A stretch of 64,000 nt of DNA from Sphingopyxis italica (GCF_011926545.1 NZ_JAATIT010000001.1:1382469-1446468); one strand, 5' to 3'; counted from the first letter of the stretch, positions 9,214-20,065 are shown. Program-made: numbers and translations. Notes: generated by a model not told the origin, from the letters alone.

Positions 9214-10314
9214 ATGAGCGATATCGAAGCCATCCAGGCCCAGCTGCTGGGCGACATCGAAGCGGCCGCCGATGCCAATGCGGTCGAGGCGCTGCGCGTC
9301 GCCGCGCTCGGCAAGACGGGCAGCATCACCGCGCTGCTTAAGACGCTGGGCGGTATGAGCCCCGAGGAACGGCAGGCGCAGGGCCCCGCGATCCATGGGC
9401 TGCGCGAAGCCGTCACCGCCGCGCTCGCCGCGCGCAAGGCGGTGCTCGACACGGCGGCGCTCGACGTCAAACTCGCTGCCGAAGCGATCGACATGACGCT
9501 TCCCGCCGACGCAGCCCCGCGCGGCAGCGTCCATCCGGTGAGCCAGGTGATGGACGAGCTCGCCGAAATCTTCGCCGACATGGGCTTTGCGGTCGCGACG
9601 GGTCCCGAGATCGAGGACGATTGGCGCAACTTCACCGCGCTCAACATCCCCGAGACGCATCCCGCGCGCGCGATGCACGACACCTTCTATTTCCCGCCGC
9701 AGATGAACGATACCGAGGGCCGCGCGATGCTGCTGCGCACGCATACGTCGCCGGTGCAGATCCGCACGATGATGAGCGAGGAACCGCCGATTCGCATCAT
9801 CGCGCCCGGCCGCGTCTATCGCAGCGACAGCGACGCGACGCACACGCCGATGTTCCATCAGGTCGAAGGTCTCGTCATCGATCGCGGAATCCATATGGGT
9901 CACCTCAAATGGACGCTCGAAACCTTCCTCAAGGCCTATTTCGAGCGCGAGGACATCGTCCTGCGCCTCCGCCCCAGCTATTTCCCCTTCACCGAGCCCT
10001 CGGCCGAGGTCGATGTCGGCTATAAACAGGAAAAGGGCCGCCGCATCGTCGGCGGCAATGGCGACGACGACGGCCATGCGTGGATGGAGCTGCTCGGCAG
10101 CGGCATGGTCAACCGCCGCGTGATCGCGAATTGCGGGCTCGATCCCGACGAATGGCAGGGCTTCGCCTTCGGAGTCGGCGTCGACCGCCTCGCCATGCTC
10201 AAATATGGCATGGACGATTTGCGCGCCTTCTTCGATGGCGACCTCCGCTGGCTGTCGCATTACGGGTTTGGCGCACTATCGGTGCCCACGCTGAGCGGGG
10301 GAGTTTCGGCATGA
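9214..10314 (+). CDS. pheS: Phenylalanyl-tRNA synthetase alpha subunit
   Basis: The 366-residue catalytic subunit of the alpha2-beta2 enzyme. The N-terminal coiled coil (1-90) is followed by the class II core, with motif 2 around [20 protein letters not shown] and motif 3 around [16 protein letters not shown]. The ATG at 9214 was chosen because AGGA at 9201-9204 lies nine bases upstream. Another ATG at 9208 sits too close to it. It overlaps pheT by four bases. The 159 bp upstream show no tandem Phe-codon leader peptide of the E. coli attenuator type. Confidence 0.97.
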   Translation: MSDIEAIQAQLLGDIEAAADANAVEALRVAALGKTGSITALLKTLGGMSPEERQAQGPAIHGLREAVTAALAARKAVLDTAALDVKLAAEAIDMTLPADAAPRGSVHPVSQVMDELAEIFADMGFAVATGPEIEDDWRNFTALNIPETHPARAMHDTFYFPPQMNDTEGRAMLLRTHTSPVQIRTMMSEEPPIRIIAPGRVYRSDSDATHTPMFHQVEGLVIDRGIHMGHLKWTLETFLKAYFEREDIVLRLRPSYFPFTEPSAEVDVGYKQEKGRRIVGGNGDDDGHAWMELLGSGMVNRRVIANCGLDPDEWQGFAFGVGVDRLAMLKYGMDDLRAFFDGDLRWLSHYGFGALSVPTLSGGVSA

Positions 10315-12698
10315 AGATCACCCTCGATTGGCTGCGCGAGCATCTCGAAGGCGACTATTCGGTCGCCGAAGTCGTCGCGACATTGAACCGCATCGGCCAC
10401 GAGGTCGAAGGCGTCGAGAATCCGGCCGAGAAGCTCGCGGGTTTCCGCGTCGCCAAGGTGCTGACCGCCGAGAAACATCCGCAGGCCGACAAGCTGCAGG
10501 TGCTGACCGTCGACACGGGTGACGGCGACGCGCCGCTGACCGTCGTGTGCGGCGCGCCCAATGCGCGCGCCGGCCTGATCGGCGTGCTCGGCCTGCCCGG
10601 CGCGGTGGTGCCCGCAAACGGCATGGAGTTGAAGGTCGCCGCCGTGCGCGGCGTCGAATCGAACGGCATGATGTGCTCGACGCGCGAACTCGAACTCGGC
10701 GACGACCATGACGGGATCATCGAGCTGCCCGAAGACGCACCGGTCGGCACGCCCTTTGCCGACTACAGCGGAGCGAACGATCCGGTGATCGACATTTCGA
10801 TCACCCCGAACCGGCAGGATTGCATGGGCGTGCGCGGCATCGCGCGCGATCTTGCCGCCGCCGGGCTCGGCGCGCTGAAGCCGCTCGACGTCCCGACGAT
10901 CACCGGCGAGGGCGCGCCCGCGACCGAAATCCGGACCGACGATCCCGAGGGCTGCCCCGCCTTCTTCGGCCGCACGATCGGTGGCGTCACCAACGGCACC
11001 GCGCCCGAATGGATGCGCCGCCGGCTGGAAGCGGTCGGGCAGCGCTCGATCTCGGCGCTCGTCGACATCAGCAATTATGTGATGTTCGACCTCGGCCGCC
11101 CGAGCCATATCTATGACCGCGCCAAGCTGACCGGCGCGCTCGTCGCGCGGCGTGCGAACGCCGGCGAGACCGTCACCGCCCTCAACGGCAAGAACTATAG
11201 CCTCGCCGACACGATGACTGTGATCGCCGACAACAGCGGCGTCCACGACATCGCGGGCATCATGGGCGGCGAGCATAGCGGGTGCAGCGAGACGACGACC
11301 GACGTGCTGATCGAAGTCGCCTATTTCACCCCCGAACGCATCGCGCTGACCGGACAGGCGCTCAGCCTGACCAGCGACGCGCGCAGCCGTTTCGAGCGCG
11401 GGGTCGATCCGGCGTTCCTCGACGACGCCACCGCGATCGTCACCGCGCATGTGCTTGCCATCTGCGGCGGCACGCCCTCGGCCGTGACGCGCGCGGGCAC
11501 CCCGCCCGCCGACGTGAAGACGGTCGATTACGACCCGGCGCTGTCGGCGACGCTCGGCGGCATCGCGATCGCGCCCGAACGGCAGCAGGAGATTCTGGCC
11601 GCGCTCGGTTTTTCGGTGATCGAACAGGGCGGCCGCTGGCAGGTCGCGGTGCCGAGCTGGCGCCGCGATGTCGACGGCGCCCCGGATCTGGTCGAGGAAG
11701 TCACACGGATCACCGGCTTCGACGCGATCGCGTCGGTGCCGCTGCCGCGCGCCGATGGCGTCGCGAAACCGACCGCGACCGCCGAGCAGCTCACCGAACG
11801 CCGGCTCCGCCGCGCGGCCGCCGCCGCGGGTTTCGACGAGGCGGTGACCTGGTCGTTCATCAGCGAGGCCGAGGCCGCACCCTTCGGCGGCGGCGTCTGG
11901 AGCCTCGCCAACCCGATCAGCGAAGATTTGAAGGTCATGCGCCCGTCGCTGCTCCCCGGCCTGCTCGCCGCGGCGCAGCGCAACCAGAATCGCGGCGCGG
12001 GCAGCATCCGCTTGTTCGAGATCGGCCGGCGCTATCTGGCCGACGCCGAGCATCCGACGCTCGCGCTGCTGATGGCGGGCGACAAAAGCGCGCGCGGCTG
12101 GCAGGCGGGCAAGGCCGCGCCCTTCGACGCCTTCGACGCCAAGGCCGCGGCGCTGTCCTTGCTCGAGGCCGCCGGCGCGCCCGCCGACCGGCTGCAGGTG
12201 ATGGAGGCCGTCACCTCCGGCAATATCTGGCACCCCGGCCAGTCGGCGACGCTGCGGCTTGGCCCCAAGGCGGTGCTCGCCGAATTCGGCGCGCTCCACC
12301 CCGCGCTTACGCGGGCTTTCGACGTCGACGGCCCGGTGATGGCGGTGCAGATCTTCCTCGATGCGTTTCCGGCGAAGCGCGCGAGCGGCCCCGCCCGCGC
12401 CGCGTTCGCGCCCCCGGCATTGCAACCGGTGCGCCGCGACTTCGCCTTCCTCGCAGCCACGAGCCTGACCGCCGCCGACCTCGTCCGGGCGATCCGCGGC
12501 GCCGACAAGGCGGCGATCGTCGATGCGCGGCTGTTCGATCGCTTCGCCGGCCAGGGCGTGCCCGAGGGTCAGGTGAGCCTGGCGGTCGAGGTCGAGCTGC
12601 AGCCCGCCGAGAAAAGCTTCACCGATGCCGAACTGAAGGCGATCGCCGACAAGGTGGTGGCGGCGGCCGCGAAGGTCGGAGCGACGCTGCGCGGATAA
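10311..12698 (+). CDS. pheT: Phenylalanyl-tRNA synthetase beta subunit
   Basis: A 795-residue structural and editing subunit. Domains in order: an EMAP-type tRNA-binding OB fold (about 40-150, with [12 protein letters not shown]), the B3/B4 editing domain (about 210-390), the B5 DNA-binding-like domain (about 400-475), a class II-like core (about 480-690) and a C-terminal anticodon-binding FDX-ACB domain (about 700-795). The length and order are standard. It is coupled to pheS through an ATGA overlap. Confidence 0.97.
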   Translation: MKITLDWLREHLEGDYSVAEVVATLNRIGHEVEGVENPAEKLAGFRVAKVLTAEKHPQADKLQVLTVDTGDGDAPLTVVCGAPNARAGLIGVLGLPGAVVPANGMELKVAAVRGVESNGMMCSTRELELGDDHDGIIELPEDAPVGTPFADYSGANDPVIDISITPNRQDCMGVRGIARDLAAAGLGALKPLDVPTITGEGAPATEIRTDDPEGCPAFFGRTIGGVTNGTAPEWMRRRLEAVGQRSISALVDISNYVMFDLGRPSHIYDRAKLTGALVARRANAGETVTALNGKNYSLADTMTVIADNSGVHDIAGIMGGEHSGCSETTTDVLIEVAYFTPERIALTGQALSLTSDARSRFERGVDPAFLDDATAIVTAHVLAICGGTPSAVTRAGTPPADVKTVDYDPALSATLGGIAIAPERQQEILAALGFSVIEQGGRWQVAVPSWRRDVDGAPDLVEEVTRITGFDAIASVPLPRADGVAKPTATAEQLTERRLRRAAAAAGFDEAVTWSFISEAEAAPFGGGVWSLANPISEDLKVMRPSLLPGLLAAAQRNQNRGAGSIRLFEIGRRYLADAEHPTLALLMAGDKSARGWQAGKAAPFDAFDAKAAALSLLEAAGAPADRLQVMEAVTSGNIWHPGQSATLRLGPKAVLAEFGALHPALTRAFDVDGPVMAVQIFLDAFPAKRASGPARAAFAPPALQPVRRDFAFLAATSLTAADLVRAIRGADKAAIVDARLFDRFAGQGVPEGQVSLAVEVELQPAEKSFTDAELKAIADKVVAAAAKVGATLRG

Positions 12699-12730
12699 GT
12701 GGATAAAATCCCGTCTGGCGGGAAGGCCGT

Positions 12731-12775
12731 CTTGGGGTGGTGAGCGGGCCGATCCTCCCCCCTTGGGGGAGGATC
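12731..12775. repeat. Dispersed GGGGTGGTGAGC motif copy 2 plus GATCCTCCC hairpin
   Basis: The 20-mer cttggggtggtgagcgggcc (12731-12750) is directly followed by the palindrome gatcctcccc...gggaggatc (12751-12775). The spacer lies downstream of pheT. The hairpin could help end pheST transcription, although no T-run follows. The GATCCTCCC arm also flanks the element at 46625-46736. Confidence 0.55.
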
Positions 12776-12883
12776 CGCAGCTATCGGCCGTCTTTCGACA
12801 TCCGGAACATGTCCATACAGGCTGGAGCATGAAGCGATTTCGTGCAATTTGATCCGGCAACGGATTCCGGGGAGGAACGCGCC

Positions 12884-13843
12884 ATGGACACCCGCCACCT
12901 TGTCGATCGCGAGATCGCGCCGATCATCGACCTGTTCCCGCGGGTCGATCTCGACGCCGCGCCGATCGCGCAGATTCGCGCGAAGGCGGCGGAGACCTAT
13001 GCGATCCTGCCGCCGCCGGTGATCGTGCCCGAAGAGATTTTCATCCCGTCGATCCACGACGGCCCCGACATCGCCGTCTATCTTTTCCGCCCCGAGGCGA
13101 TCCGCGCCGATGCCGGCGCGATCCTGCACATCCACGGCGGCGGGATGGTGCTGGGATCGGTGAAGCTGATGCAGGCGGGGCCCGCCGCGCTCGCCGCCGC
13201 CGCCGGGGTGCCCGTCGTCTCGGTCGAATATCGGCTCGCGCCCGAACATCCCTTTCCCGCGCCGCAGGAGGATTGCCACTCGGCGCTGAGCTGGCTCGCG
13301 GGACAGGCCGAGGTGCTGGGGTTCGACGCCGGCCGGATTGTCGTCGCGGGCGAGAGCGCCGGCGGCGGGCTGGCGGCGGCGCTCGCGATCATGGCGCGCG
13401 ACCTGGGCGGGCCGGCAATCGCGGGTCAGCTCCTCACCTATCCGATGCTCGACCATCGGACGGGCGGCGATACCTGTCCCTATGCCAATCCCGCGACCGG
13501 CGAGTTCATCTGGACGCGCGCGAGCAACCGCTTCGGCTGGCGCGCGCTGCAGGGCGATTACCAGGCCGACGACGAACGGCGCGGCTGGTTTTCGCCGAGC
13601 CTGGCGGAGGATCTGACAGGCCTGCCGCCCGCCTATATCGCGACGGGCAGCCTCGATCTCTTCTTCGACGAAAATCTCGACTATGCACGCCGGCTCGTCG
13701 CGGCGGGGGTGCCCGTCGACCTCCACAGCTATGCGGGGGCGATCCATGCCTTCAACGCGATTCCCGATGCCGCGCTGTCGCAGCGTTTCAACGGCGGGCT
13801 GCTCGTCGCGGCGGCGGCGATGGCGGGGCCGGCGAGCGGTTGA
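12884..13843 (+). CDS. Alpha/beta hydrolase, hormone-sensitive-lipase-type esterase
   Basis: A 319-residue carboxylesterase-like enzyme. It has the HGGG oxyanion motif (IHGGGM near residue 84), the nucleophile elbow GESAGGG (about residues 154-160), Asp in TGSLDLFFDE and His in GAIHAFN, a complete Ser-Asp-His triad in the HSL (family IV) arrangement. The start at 12884 follows GGAGG with eight bases spacing. No signal peptide is seen, so it should be cytoplasmic. It is a single-gene unit followed by a REP-like repeat. The substrate is unknown. Confidence 0.88.
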   Translation: MDTRHLVDREIAPIIDLFPRVDLDAAPIAQIRAKAAETYAILPPPVIVPEEIFIPSIHDGPDIAVYLFRPEAIRADAGAILHIHGGGMVLGSVKLMQAGPAALAAAAGVPVVSVEYRLAPEHPFPAPQEDCHSALSWLAGQAEVLGFDAGRIVVAGESAGGGLAAALAIMARDLGGPAIAGQLLTYPMLDHRTGGDTCPYANPATGEFIWTRASNRFGWRALQGDYQADDERRGWFSPSLAEDLTGLPPAYIATGSLDLFFDENLDYARRLVAAGVPVDLHSYAGAIHAFNAIPDAALSQRFNGGLLVAAAAMAGPASG

Positions 13844-13888
13844 CGGCGCCTGCGGGTCGGCTGGCGACCGGAACACGAGATTTTTATC

Positions 13889-13993
13889 TCGTCACCCTGA
13901 ACTTGTTTCAGAGTCCATGGCCCGCCGTTTCCTTCAGCGCCGCGTCCTATTCGAGCCCCGGCCATGGATGCTGAAACAAGTTCAGCATGACGA
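13889..13993. repeat. Long inverted repeat (CTGAACTTGTTTCAG family)
   Basis: Two arms of about 32 bp, containing cctgaacttgtttcag and ctgaaacaagttcagca, are near-perfect reverse complements around a loop of about 40 bp. Both arms also contain CCATGG. The element fills the gap between the esterase and mutS genes. It resembles a known extragenic palindrome of alphaproteobacterial genomes and has no open frame that looks coding. Confidence 0.75.
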
Positions 13994-14000
13994 AGATCGA

Positions 14001-14020
14001 AGGGCAGCTCACCACCCCAT
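14001..14020 (-). repeat. Dispersed GGGGTGGTGAGC motif, copy 3 (minus strand)
   Basis: Read on the minus strand it is atggggtggtgagctgccct, sharing the core with copies at 1911, 12731 and 20150. It touches the long inverted repeat at 13889-13993. Confidence 0.55.
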
Positions 14021-14079
14021 AGCCGCCATTGGCATCGCCCAACCTTGCCATGCCGCCCTCAATGACTAAGCAGGGGCGG

Positions 14080-16761
14080 ATGGCCGCCACCGCTCCCCGA
14101 CCCGCCAACAGCAACGCCGCCGCGCGCGCCCTCCCCGTGGCCGCGACGCCGATGATGGCGCAATATTGGTCGCTGAAGGACAAGGCGGGCGAATGCCTGC
14201 TTTTCTATCGCATGGGCGATTTCTTCGAGCTGTTTTTCGACGACGCCAAGGCCGCGGCTTCGACGCTCGATATCGCGCTGACCTCGCGCGGCGAGCATGA
14301 CGGGCAGCCGGTGGCGATGTGCGGCGTGCCGGTCCATGCCGCCGAATCCTATCTGGCGCGGTTGATCCGCGCCGGGCACCGCGTCGCGATCGCCGAGCAG
14401 ATCGAGACTCCGGCCGAGGCGAAAGCGCGCGGCGGGTCGAAGGCGCTTGTCGCGCGCGACATCGTGCGTTTCGTCACCGCGGGCACGCTCACCGAGGAAA
14501 GCCTGCTCGAAGGACGCAGCGCGAACCGGCTCGCCGCGCTGGCGCAGGTCGGCGACGAGGTCGCGATTGCCGCGGCCGATATTTCGACGGGGCGCTTCGA
14601 GGTCGTCGCGGTTCCGGCGGCGGCGGTCGACGCCGAACTCGCGCGGCTCGCACCCTCGGAGCTGCTGCTGAGCGAGAGTGCGGAGGAGCTGCCGATCAGC
14701 TCGGCGCGGCAGATCGTGCGCCGGCCTTCGTCGGACTTTTCCAGCACGAGCGCGCAAAAGCGGCTCGAAACCTTCTTCGGCGTCCAGACGCTCGACGGCT
14801 TCGGCCAGTTCGGGCGCGGCGAAATCGCCGCGATGGGGGCGCTCGTCGCCTATCTCGACCATGTCGGCACCGGCGGGCCGACCTTCCTCCAGCCGCCGCT
14901 GCGCCACCTCGCATCGGGCCGGATGGCGATCGACGCCGCGACGCGCGAGAGTCTCGAACTCGTCCGCACCATGATAGGGGCGGGGGCGGGCGCACGCGAG
15001 GGCAGCCTGCTCGGAACGATCGACCGGACGGTGACCGCTGCCGGCGCGCGCCTGCTCGCCGACGATCTCGCCAGCCCGCTGACCGACAAGGGCGCGATCC
15101 TCGACCGACTCGACCTTGTCGATGGCCTCGCGCGCGATGCCCTGTGGCGCGGCGAACTGCGCGCGGCGCTGCGCGCCTTGCCCGACGCCGCCCGGGCGCT
15201 CGGCCGCCTCGTCGCGGGGCGCGGGGGACCGCGCGATCTGGCGCAGCTCCGCGATGCGCTCGGCGGCGCAAGGCTTCTGCGCGAACATCTCGCGCGGCGC
15301 GCCGACCTGCCGCCATTGCTCGCGCACCTGCTGCCGGGGCTCGACGGCCATGGCGCGCTCGTCGACGAGTTGGCGCGCGCGCTCATCGAAACCCCGCCGG
15401 TCGACGCCGCGCAGGGTGGCTATGTCGCCGAGGGCTATGATCATGCGCTCGACGCGCTGCGCGAAACCGCGCGCGACGGGCGGAAGGCGATAGCATCGCT
15501 CGAAGCGCAATATCGCGACCGCACCGGCATCGCGTCGCTCAAAATCCGCCACAACGGCGTGCTCGGCTATCATGTCGAAGTGCCCGCGAAGCATGCCGAC
15601 GCGCTGATGGCACCCGAATCGGGCTTCACCCATCGCCAGACGCTCGCGGGGGTCGTGCGTTTCAACTCGTCGGACCTCCACGAGGCCGCGAGCCGCGTCA
15701 CCCAGGCGGGCGTCCACGCGATCGCCGCCGAAGCCGCGCATCTCGAGGCCCTCACCGACGCCGCGATCGGCCGCCGCGCGGAAATTGCCGCGTCGTGCGA
15801 CGTGCTCGCGCGAATCGACGTCGCCGCCGCGCTCGCCGACCATGCGATGAGCCACAATTGGTGCCGCCCCGACCTTGCCGACGAGCCGTGCCTCGAGGTC
15901 ACCGGCGGGCGGCATCCGGTGGTCGAGGCGGCGCTCGCGAAATCGGGCGAGCGCTTCGTCCCCAACGATGTGTCGCTGTCGGAAGCCGACCGGCTCTGGC
16001 TCGTCACCGGCCCGAACATGGGCGGTAAATCGACCTTCCTTCGGCAAAACGCGCTGATCGTCGTGCTCGCGCAGGCGGGCGGCTTCGTCCCCGCCGCGAC
16101 TGCGAAGCTCGGGCTCGTCGACCGCCTCTTCAGCCGCGTCGGCGCGAGCGACAATCTCGCGCGCGGGCGCTCGACCTTCATGGTCGAGATGGTCGAAACC
16201 GCCGCGATCCTCGCGCAGGCGACCCCGCAAAGCTTCGTGATTCTCGACGAGGTCGGGCGCGGCACCTCGACCTATGACGGGCTCGCGCTCGCCTGGTCGG
16301 TGGTCGAGGCGGTGCACGAGGTCAACAAATGCCGCTGCCTATTCGCCACCCATTATCACGAGCTGACGCGGCTCGCCGAAACGCTCGACGCGCTCTCGCT
16401 CCACCACGTCCGCGCGCGCGAGTGGCAGGGCGATCTGGTGTTGCTTCACGAGCTTGCCGAGGGCCCCGCCGACCGCAGCTACGGCCTTGCGGTCGCGCGC
16501 CTTGCCGGCGTGCCCGCGGGCGTGGTCAAGCGCGCCGAGGCGGTGCTCGCCAAGCTCGAGGCCGGGCGCGAGAAGACCGGCGGGCTCGCCGCGGGGCTCG
16601 ACGACCTGCCGCTGTTCGCCGCAACGCTCGCCGCCGCGCCCGAAGCGGCGAAGGACGCGCTGCGCGAAGCTCTCGGCGCCATCGACCCCGACGCGCTCGC
16701 CCCGCGCGAGGCGCTCGATGCGCTCTACACGCTCAAACACCTGCTGGCGGACGAGGCATGA
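14080..16761 (+). CDS. mutS: DNA mismatch repair protein MutS
   Basis: An 893-residue mismatch-recognition ATPase. The N-terminal mismatch-binding motif is around FYRMGDFFELF (residues 40-50), and the lever and clamp helices follow. The ABC-type ATPase has Walker A GPNMGGKST (about 643-651), Walker B VILDEVGRGTSTYDG and the FATHYHEL switch. The ATG at 14080 follows AGGGG at a good distance. In-frame ATGs at 14050 and 14062 would add 10 or 6 residues but lack a ribosome-binding site. The stop overlaps the start of glnD, so the two genes are coupled. Confidence 0.97.
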   Translation: MAATAPRPANSNAAARALPVAATPMMAQYWSLKDKAGECLLFYRMGDFFELFFDDAKAAASTLDIALTSRGEHDGQPVAMCGVPVHAAESYLARLIRAGHRVAIAEQIETPAEAKARGGSKALVARDIVRFVTAGTLTEESLLEGRSANRLAALAQVGDEVAIAAADISTGRFEVVAVPAAAVDAELARLAPSELLLSESAEELPISSARQIVRRPSSDFSSTSAQKRLETFFGVQTLDGFGQFGRGEIAAMGALVAYLDHVGTGGPTFLQPPLRHLASGRMAIDAATRESLELVRTMIGAGAGAREGSLLGTIDRTVTAAGARLLADDLASPLTDKGAILDRLDLVDGLARDALWRGELRAALRALPDAARALGRLVAGRGGPRDLAQLRDALGGARLLREHLARRADLPPLLAHLLPGLDGHGALVDELARALIETPPVDAAQGGYVAEGYDHALDALRETARDGRKAIASLEAQYRDRTGIASLKIRHNGVLGYHVEVPAKHADALMAPESGFTHRQTLAGVVRFNSSDLHEAASRVTQAGVHAIAAEAAHLEALTDAAIGRRAEIAASCDVLARIDVAAALADHAMSHNWCRPDLADEPCLEVTGGRHPVVEAALAKSGERFVPNDVSLSEADRLWLVTGPNMGGKSTFLRQNALIVVLAQAGGFVPAATAKLGLVDRLFSRVGASDNLARGRSTFMVEMVETAAILAQATPQSFVILDEVGRGTSTYDGLALAWSVVEAVHEVNKCRCLFATHYHELTRLAETLDALSLHHVRAREWQGDLVLLHELAEGPADRSYGLAVARLAGVPAGVVKRAEAVLAKLEAGREKTGGLAAGLDDLPLFAATLAAAPEAAKDALREALGAIDPDALAPREALDALYTLKHLLADEA

Positions 16762-19517
16762 GCGGCCTGTTCGACAATCTCGACCAGCGCCGCGCGATCA
16801 TCGACCGCCGCGCGATGGCGGGCCGGCTCGACGAGATTGCCGCCGAAAGCAGCGATTCGGGCGCCCGTCGCCGCGCGATGGTCGCGCTCCTCAAAGCGGC
16901 GCTCGACGCCGGACGCGCCGAGATCGAGCGCCGCTTGCTCGAACGGCCCTCGTCGGGGCGCGTCGCGGCGAATGCGACCGCCTTCCTCATCGATCAGCTC
17001 ATCCGTCTCAGCCATGATTTCACCACCGGCCATCTCTATCCCTCGGCGAACCGCTCGGCGGGCGAGCGCATCACGCTGATCGCGGTCGGCGGTTATGGCC
17101 GCGGCGAGATGGCGCCGCACAGCGACATCGACATCGGCTTCCTCACCCCGTTCAAGCAGACGAGCTGGACCGAGCAGGTGATCGAGGCGCAGCTTTATAC
17201 GCTGTGGGACCTCGGGCTGAAGGTCGGGCATTCGTCGCGCTCGCTCGACGAGATGGTGCGCGCGGCGAAGGAGGATCTCACCGTCCGCACCGCGCTGCTC
17301 GAAGGGCGCTTCGTCTGGGGCGACCGCGACCTTTACGACCAGGCGTCGGCGCGCTTCGATGCCGAGGTCGTCGCGGGCAACGCCCGTTCTTTCGTGGCCG
17401 AAAAGCTCGCCGAACGCGACGAGCGGCACAAGCGCATGGGCGATTCGCGCTATGTCGTCGAACCCAATGTGAAGGAAGGGAAGGGCGGACTGCGCGACCT
17501 CCACGCGCTCTTCTGGATCGGCAAGTTCATCCACCGCGTGCGCACCGTGCCCGAACTCGTCGACGCCGGGCTGATGTCGGCGCGCGAGCTTCGCCAGTTC
17601 GAACGCGCCGAAAATTTCCTGCTCGCGGTGCGCTGCCACCTCCACATCCTCGCGGGGCGCGCCGAGGACCGGCTGACCTTCGATTTCCAGCGCGAGATCG
17701 CGAGCCGGATGAAATTCGCCGACCGCCCGGGCAAGAGCGCGGTCGAACGTTTCATGCAGCTCTATTTCCTCCATGCCAAAAGCGTCGGCGACGTCACCGG
17801 CACTTTCCTCGCGCACCTCGACGACCAGATGGCGGCGCGCGGGCGGCGCTTCCTGCCGACGATCCGGCGGCGCCCGGGCAAGCTCCACGGCTTCGTGCTC
17901 GACCGCGGGCGGCTCGCGCTGCCGGCGGACGATTTCTTTCAAAAGGACCCGGTGCGGCTCATCGAGATTTTTGCGCTGGCCGACAAGCACGGCCTTGAAA
18001 TCCATCCGCAGGCGATGCGGCAGACGCGCCACGACGCCAAGCTGATCGAGACGCAGGGGGTGCGCCGCGACCCGCGCGCGAATGAGCTGTTCCTCGACGT
18101 GCTGACGTCCCCACGCGATCCCGAAACGGTGCTGCGCTGGATGAACGAGGCGGGGGTGTTCGGCCGCTTCGTTCCTGATTTCGGCCGCGTCGTCGCGCAG
18201 ATGCAGTTCGACATGTATCATCATTATACCGTCGACGAGCATACGATCCGCGCGATCGGGCTGCTCGCCGACATCGAGCAGGACCGGCTGAAGGACGATC
18301 ACCCGCTGTCGACGGTGATCATGGACCAGATACACTCGCGGCGTGTCATCTATTGCGCGGTGCTGCTCCACGACATCGCCAAGGGGCGCGGCGGCGACCA
18401 TAGCGTGCTCGGCGCCGAACTGGCGCTGCGCGTCTGTCCGCGGCTGGGGCTCAGCGAGGCCGAGACCGAGACGGTGTCGTGGCTCGTGCGCTATCACCTC
18501 CTGATGTCGGCGACCGCGTTCAAGCGCGACCTCGCCGACTTCAAGACGATCCTCGATTTCGCGCAGGTCGTGCAGAGCGCCGAACGCCTCCGTCTGCTCC
18601 TCGTGCTCACCGTCGTCGATATTCGCGCGGTTGGGCCGGGCGTGTGGAACGGCTGGAAGCGCCAATTGCTTACCGAACTCTTCGACGCCGCCGAGGAAGT
18701 GCTGCGCCTCGGCCACAAGCAGAAAGGGCGCGAGGCGCGGATCGAAAGCAAGAAGGAGGCGGTGGCCGCCCAGTTCGGCTTCGATGCCGGGACCTTTGAA
18801 AAGCTCGCGAGGCGGCTTCCCGAAAGCTACTGGATTGCCGAGCCGGTCGAAGTGATCGCGGCGAATATGGTCCATATCCGCCAGGCGGGCGACGCGCCGC
18901 TTCATATCGCCGCGGTGCCCGACGACGATCGCGGTGCGACGCTGGTGATGGTGCTCGCCGCCGACCACCCCGGTCTCTTCTATCGCATCGCCGGCGGCAT
19001 CCACCTTGCCGGCGGCAATATCATCGACGCGCGCATCCACACGACGCGCGACGGGCTCGCGCTCGACAATTTCCTCGTCCAGGACCCGCTCGGCCGGCCG
19101 TTCGACGAGGCGGGCCAGATCGGCCGGCTGACCCGCGCGATCGAGGACGCGCTCGCCAACCGCCAGAAACTGCTGCCGAAACTCGAGGCGCGCGCGCTGC
19201 CGCGCACCCGCGCCGAGGCCTTCCGCATCGCCCCCAGCGTCTTCGTCGATAACAAGGCCTCGAATCGCTTCACGGTGATCGAGGTCAATGCGCAGGATCG
19301 CCCCGCGCTCCTCAACCAGCTCGCCCATGCGCTGTTCCAGTCGAAGGTCACGGTGCACAGCGCGCATGTCGCGACCTATGGCGAGCGCGCGGTCGACACC
19401 TTCTATGTCACCGACCTGATCGGCGACAAGATCGACAGCGCCGCACGCGTGAAGAGCCTTGAAAAGCGTCTGCTCGAAGCCGCAGCGAGCCGCAGCGAGG
19501 AAGCTGTGGCCGCCTAA
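16758..19517 (+). CDS. glnD: Bifunctional [protein-PII] uridylyltransferase / uridylyl-removing enzyme
   Basis: A 919-residue nitrogen sensor that adds or removes UMP on PII proteins in response to glutamine. The nucleotidyltransferase domain carries GGYGRGEMAPHSDIDIGF near residue 110. The HD domain, responsible for UMP removal, carries LLHDIAKGRGGDHS near 535. Two ACT glutamine-sensing domains lie at about 725-800 and 835-910. All key motifs are intact. The mutS-glnD coupling brings nitrogen control into the same transcript as mismatch repair. The stop codon overlaps that of the convergent gene at 19514. Confidence 0.96.
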   Translation: MSGLFDNLDQRRAIIDRRAMAGRLDEIAAESSDSGARRRAMVALLKAALDAGRAEIERRLLERPSSGRVAANATAFLIDQLIRLSHDFTTGHLYPSANRSAGERITLIAVGGYGRGEMAPHSDIDIGFLTPFKQTSWTEQVIEAQLYTLWDLGLKVGHSSRSLDEMVRAAKEDLTVRTALLEGRFVWGDRDLYDQASARFDAEVVAGNARSFVAEKLAERDERHKRMGDSRYVVEPNVKEGKGGLRDLHALFWIGKFIHRVRTVPELVDAGLMSARELRQFERAENFLLAVRCHLHILAGRAEDRLTFDFQREIASRMKFADRPGKSAVERFMQLYFLHAKSVGDVTGTFLAHLDDQMAARGRRFLPTIRRRPGKLHGFVLDRGRLALPADDFFQKDPVRLIEIFALADKHGLEIHPQAMRQTRHDAKLIETQGVRRDPRANELFLDVLTSPRDPETVLRWMNEAGVFGRFVPDFGRVVAQMQFDMYHHYTVDEHTIRAIGLLADIEQDRLKDDHPLSTVIMDQIHSRRVIYCAVLLHDIAKGRGGDHSVLGAELALRVCPRLGLSEAETETVSWLVRYHLLMSATAFKRDLADFKTILDFAQVVQSAERLRLLLVLTVVDIRAVGPGVWNGWKRQLLTELFDAAEEVLRLGHKQKGREARIESKKEAVAAQFGFDAGTFEKLARRLPESYWIAEPVEVIAANMVHIRQAGDAPLHIAAVPDDDRGATLVMVLAADHPGLFYRIAGGIHLAGGNIIDARIHTTRDGLALDNFLVQDPLGRPFDEAGQIGRLTRAIEDALANRQKLLPKLEARALPRTRAEAFRIAPSVFVDNKASNRFTVIEVNAQDRPALLNQLAHALFQSKVTVHSAHVATYGERAVDTFYVTDLIGDKIDSAARVKSLEKRLLEAAASRSEEAVAA

Positions 19518-20065
19518 AAGTCGAACCTCCGTTGCGCTGGACCGGTCGCCACGCCTTCGAGTTCGAGCATGCGCGCCTTCGATTGCGAGCCGCCCGGCGC
19601 GGAGAAGCCGCCGATCGCCCCGCCCGCCGCCAGGACCCGGTGGCAGGGGATGATCAGCGGAACGGGATTCGTCGCCATCGCCTGCCCGACGGCGCGGGCA
19701 TGTTCGGGCCTGGCGTCGAGAGCGCGAGCGACCGCGCCATAGGTCGTCGTCTCGCCCCAGCCGAGCGTGCGCACATGATCGTAGACTTGCGCGAAGAAGG
19801 GCGGCGGCTCGCCGAGTGCGACCGGCGCCTCGAAAAACTCGACCCGCTCGCCTTCGAAATAGCGGATCGCGGCGGCGATCACCGCCGCGATCGTGGCCGG
19901 CGGCTCGGCGCGCTTCGCACCGGGAAAGTGGCTCAAAATGGCGCGTTCGGTTTCGGGCGTGGCCGGCGCGGGCAGACGAAAGCGCGTTATGTCGCCGCCC
20001 GTCCAGCCGATCGCCGCGATCCCCGCCGCGGTTTCGAAAAGCTGATACTGGCTTTGATCGGCCAT
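19514..20065 (-). CDS. Methylated-DNA-[protein]-cysteine S-methyltransferase
   Basis: A 183-residue suicide repair enzyme that moves alkyl groups from O6-alkylguanine to its own cysteine. The active site is Cys141 in IIPCHRV, and the recognition-helix segment TTTYGAVARAL (106-116) precedes it. The N-terminal ribonuclease-like domain is present, so it is a full Ogt/AGT type rather than a short ATL protein. The ATG at 20065 gives MADQSQYQLF. It is convergent with glnD; the stop codons share CTAA. Confidence 0.92.
   Translation of the reverse strand: MADQSQYQLFETAAGIAAIGWTGGDITRFRLPAPATPETERAILSHFPGAKRAEPPATIAAVIAAAIRYFEGERVEFFEAPVALGEPPPFFAQVYDHVRTLGWGETTTYGAVARALDARPEHARAVGQAMATNPVPLIIPCHRVLAAGGAIGGFSAPGGSQSKARMLELEGVATGPAQRRFDF

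Noticed and set aside
12699-12712. DnaA-box-like gtggataaa after pheT
   Set aside because: A single imperfect match with no partner boxes and no AT-rich tract; judged a chance match.
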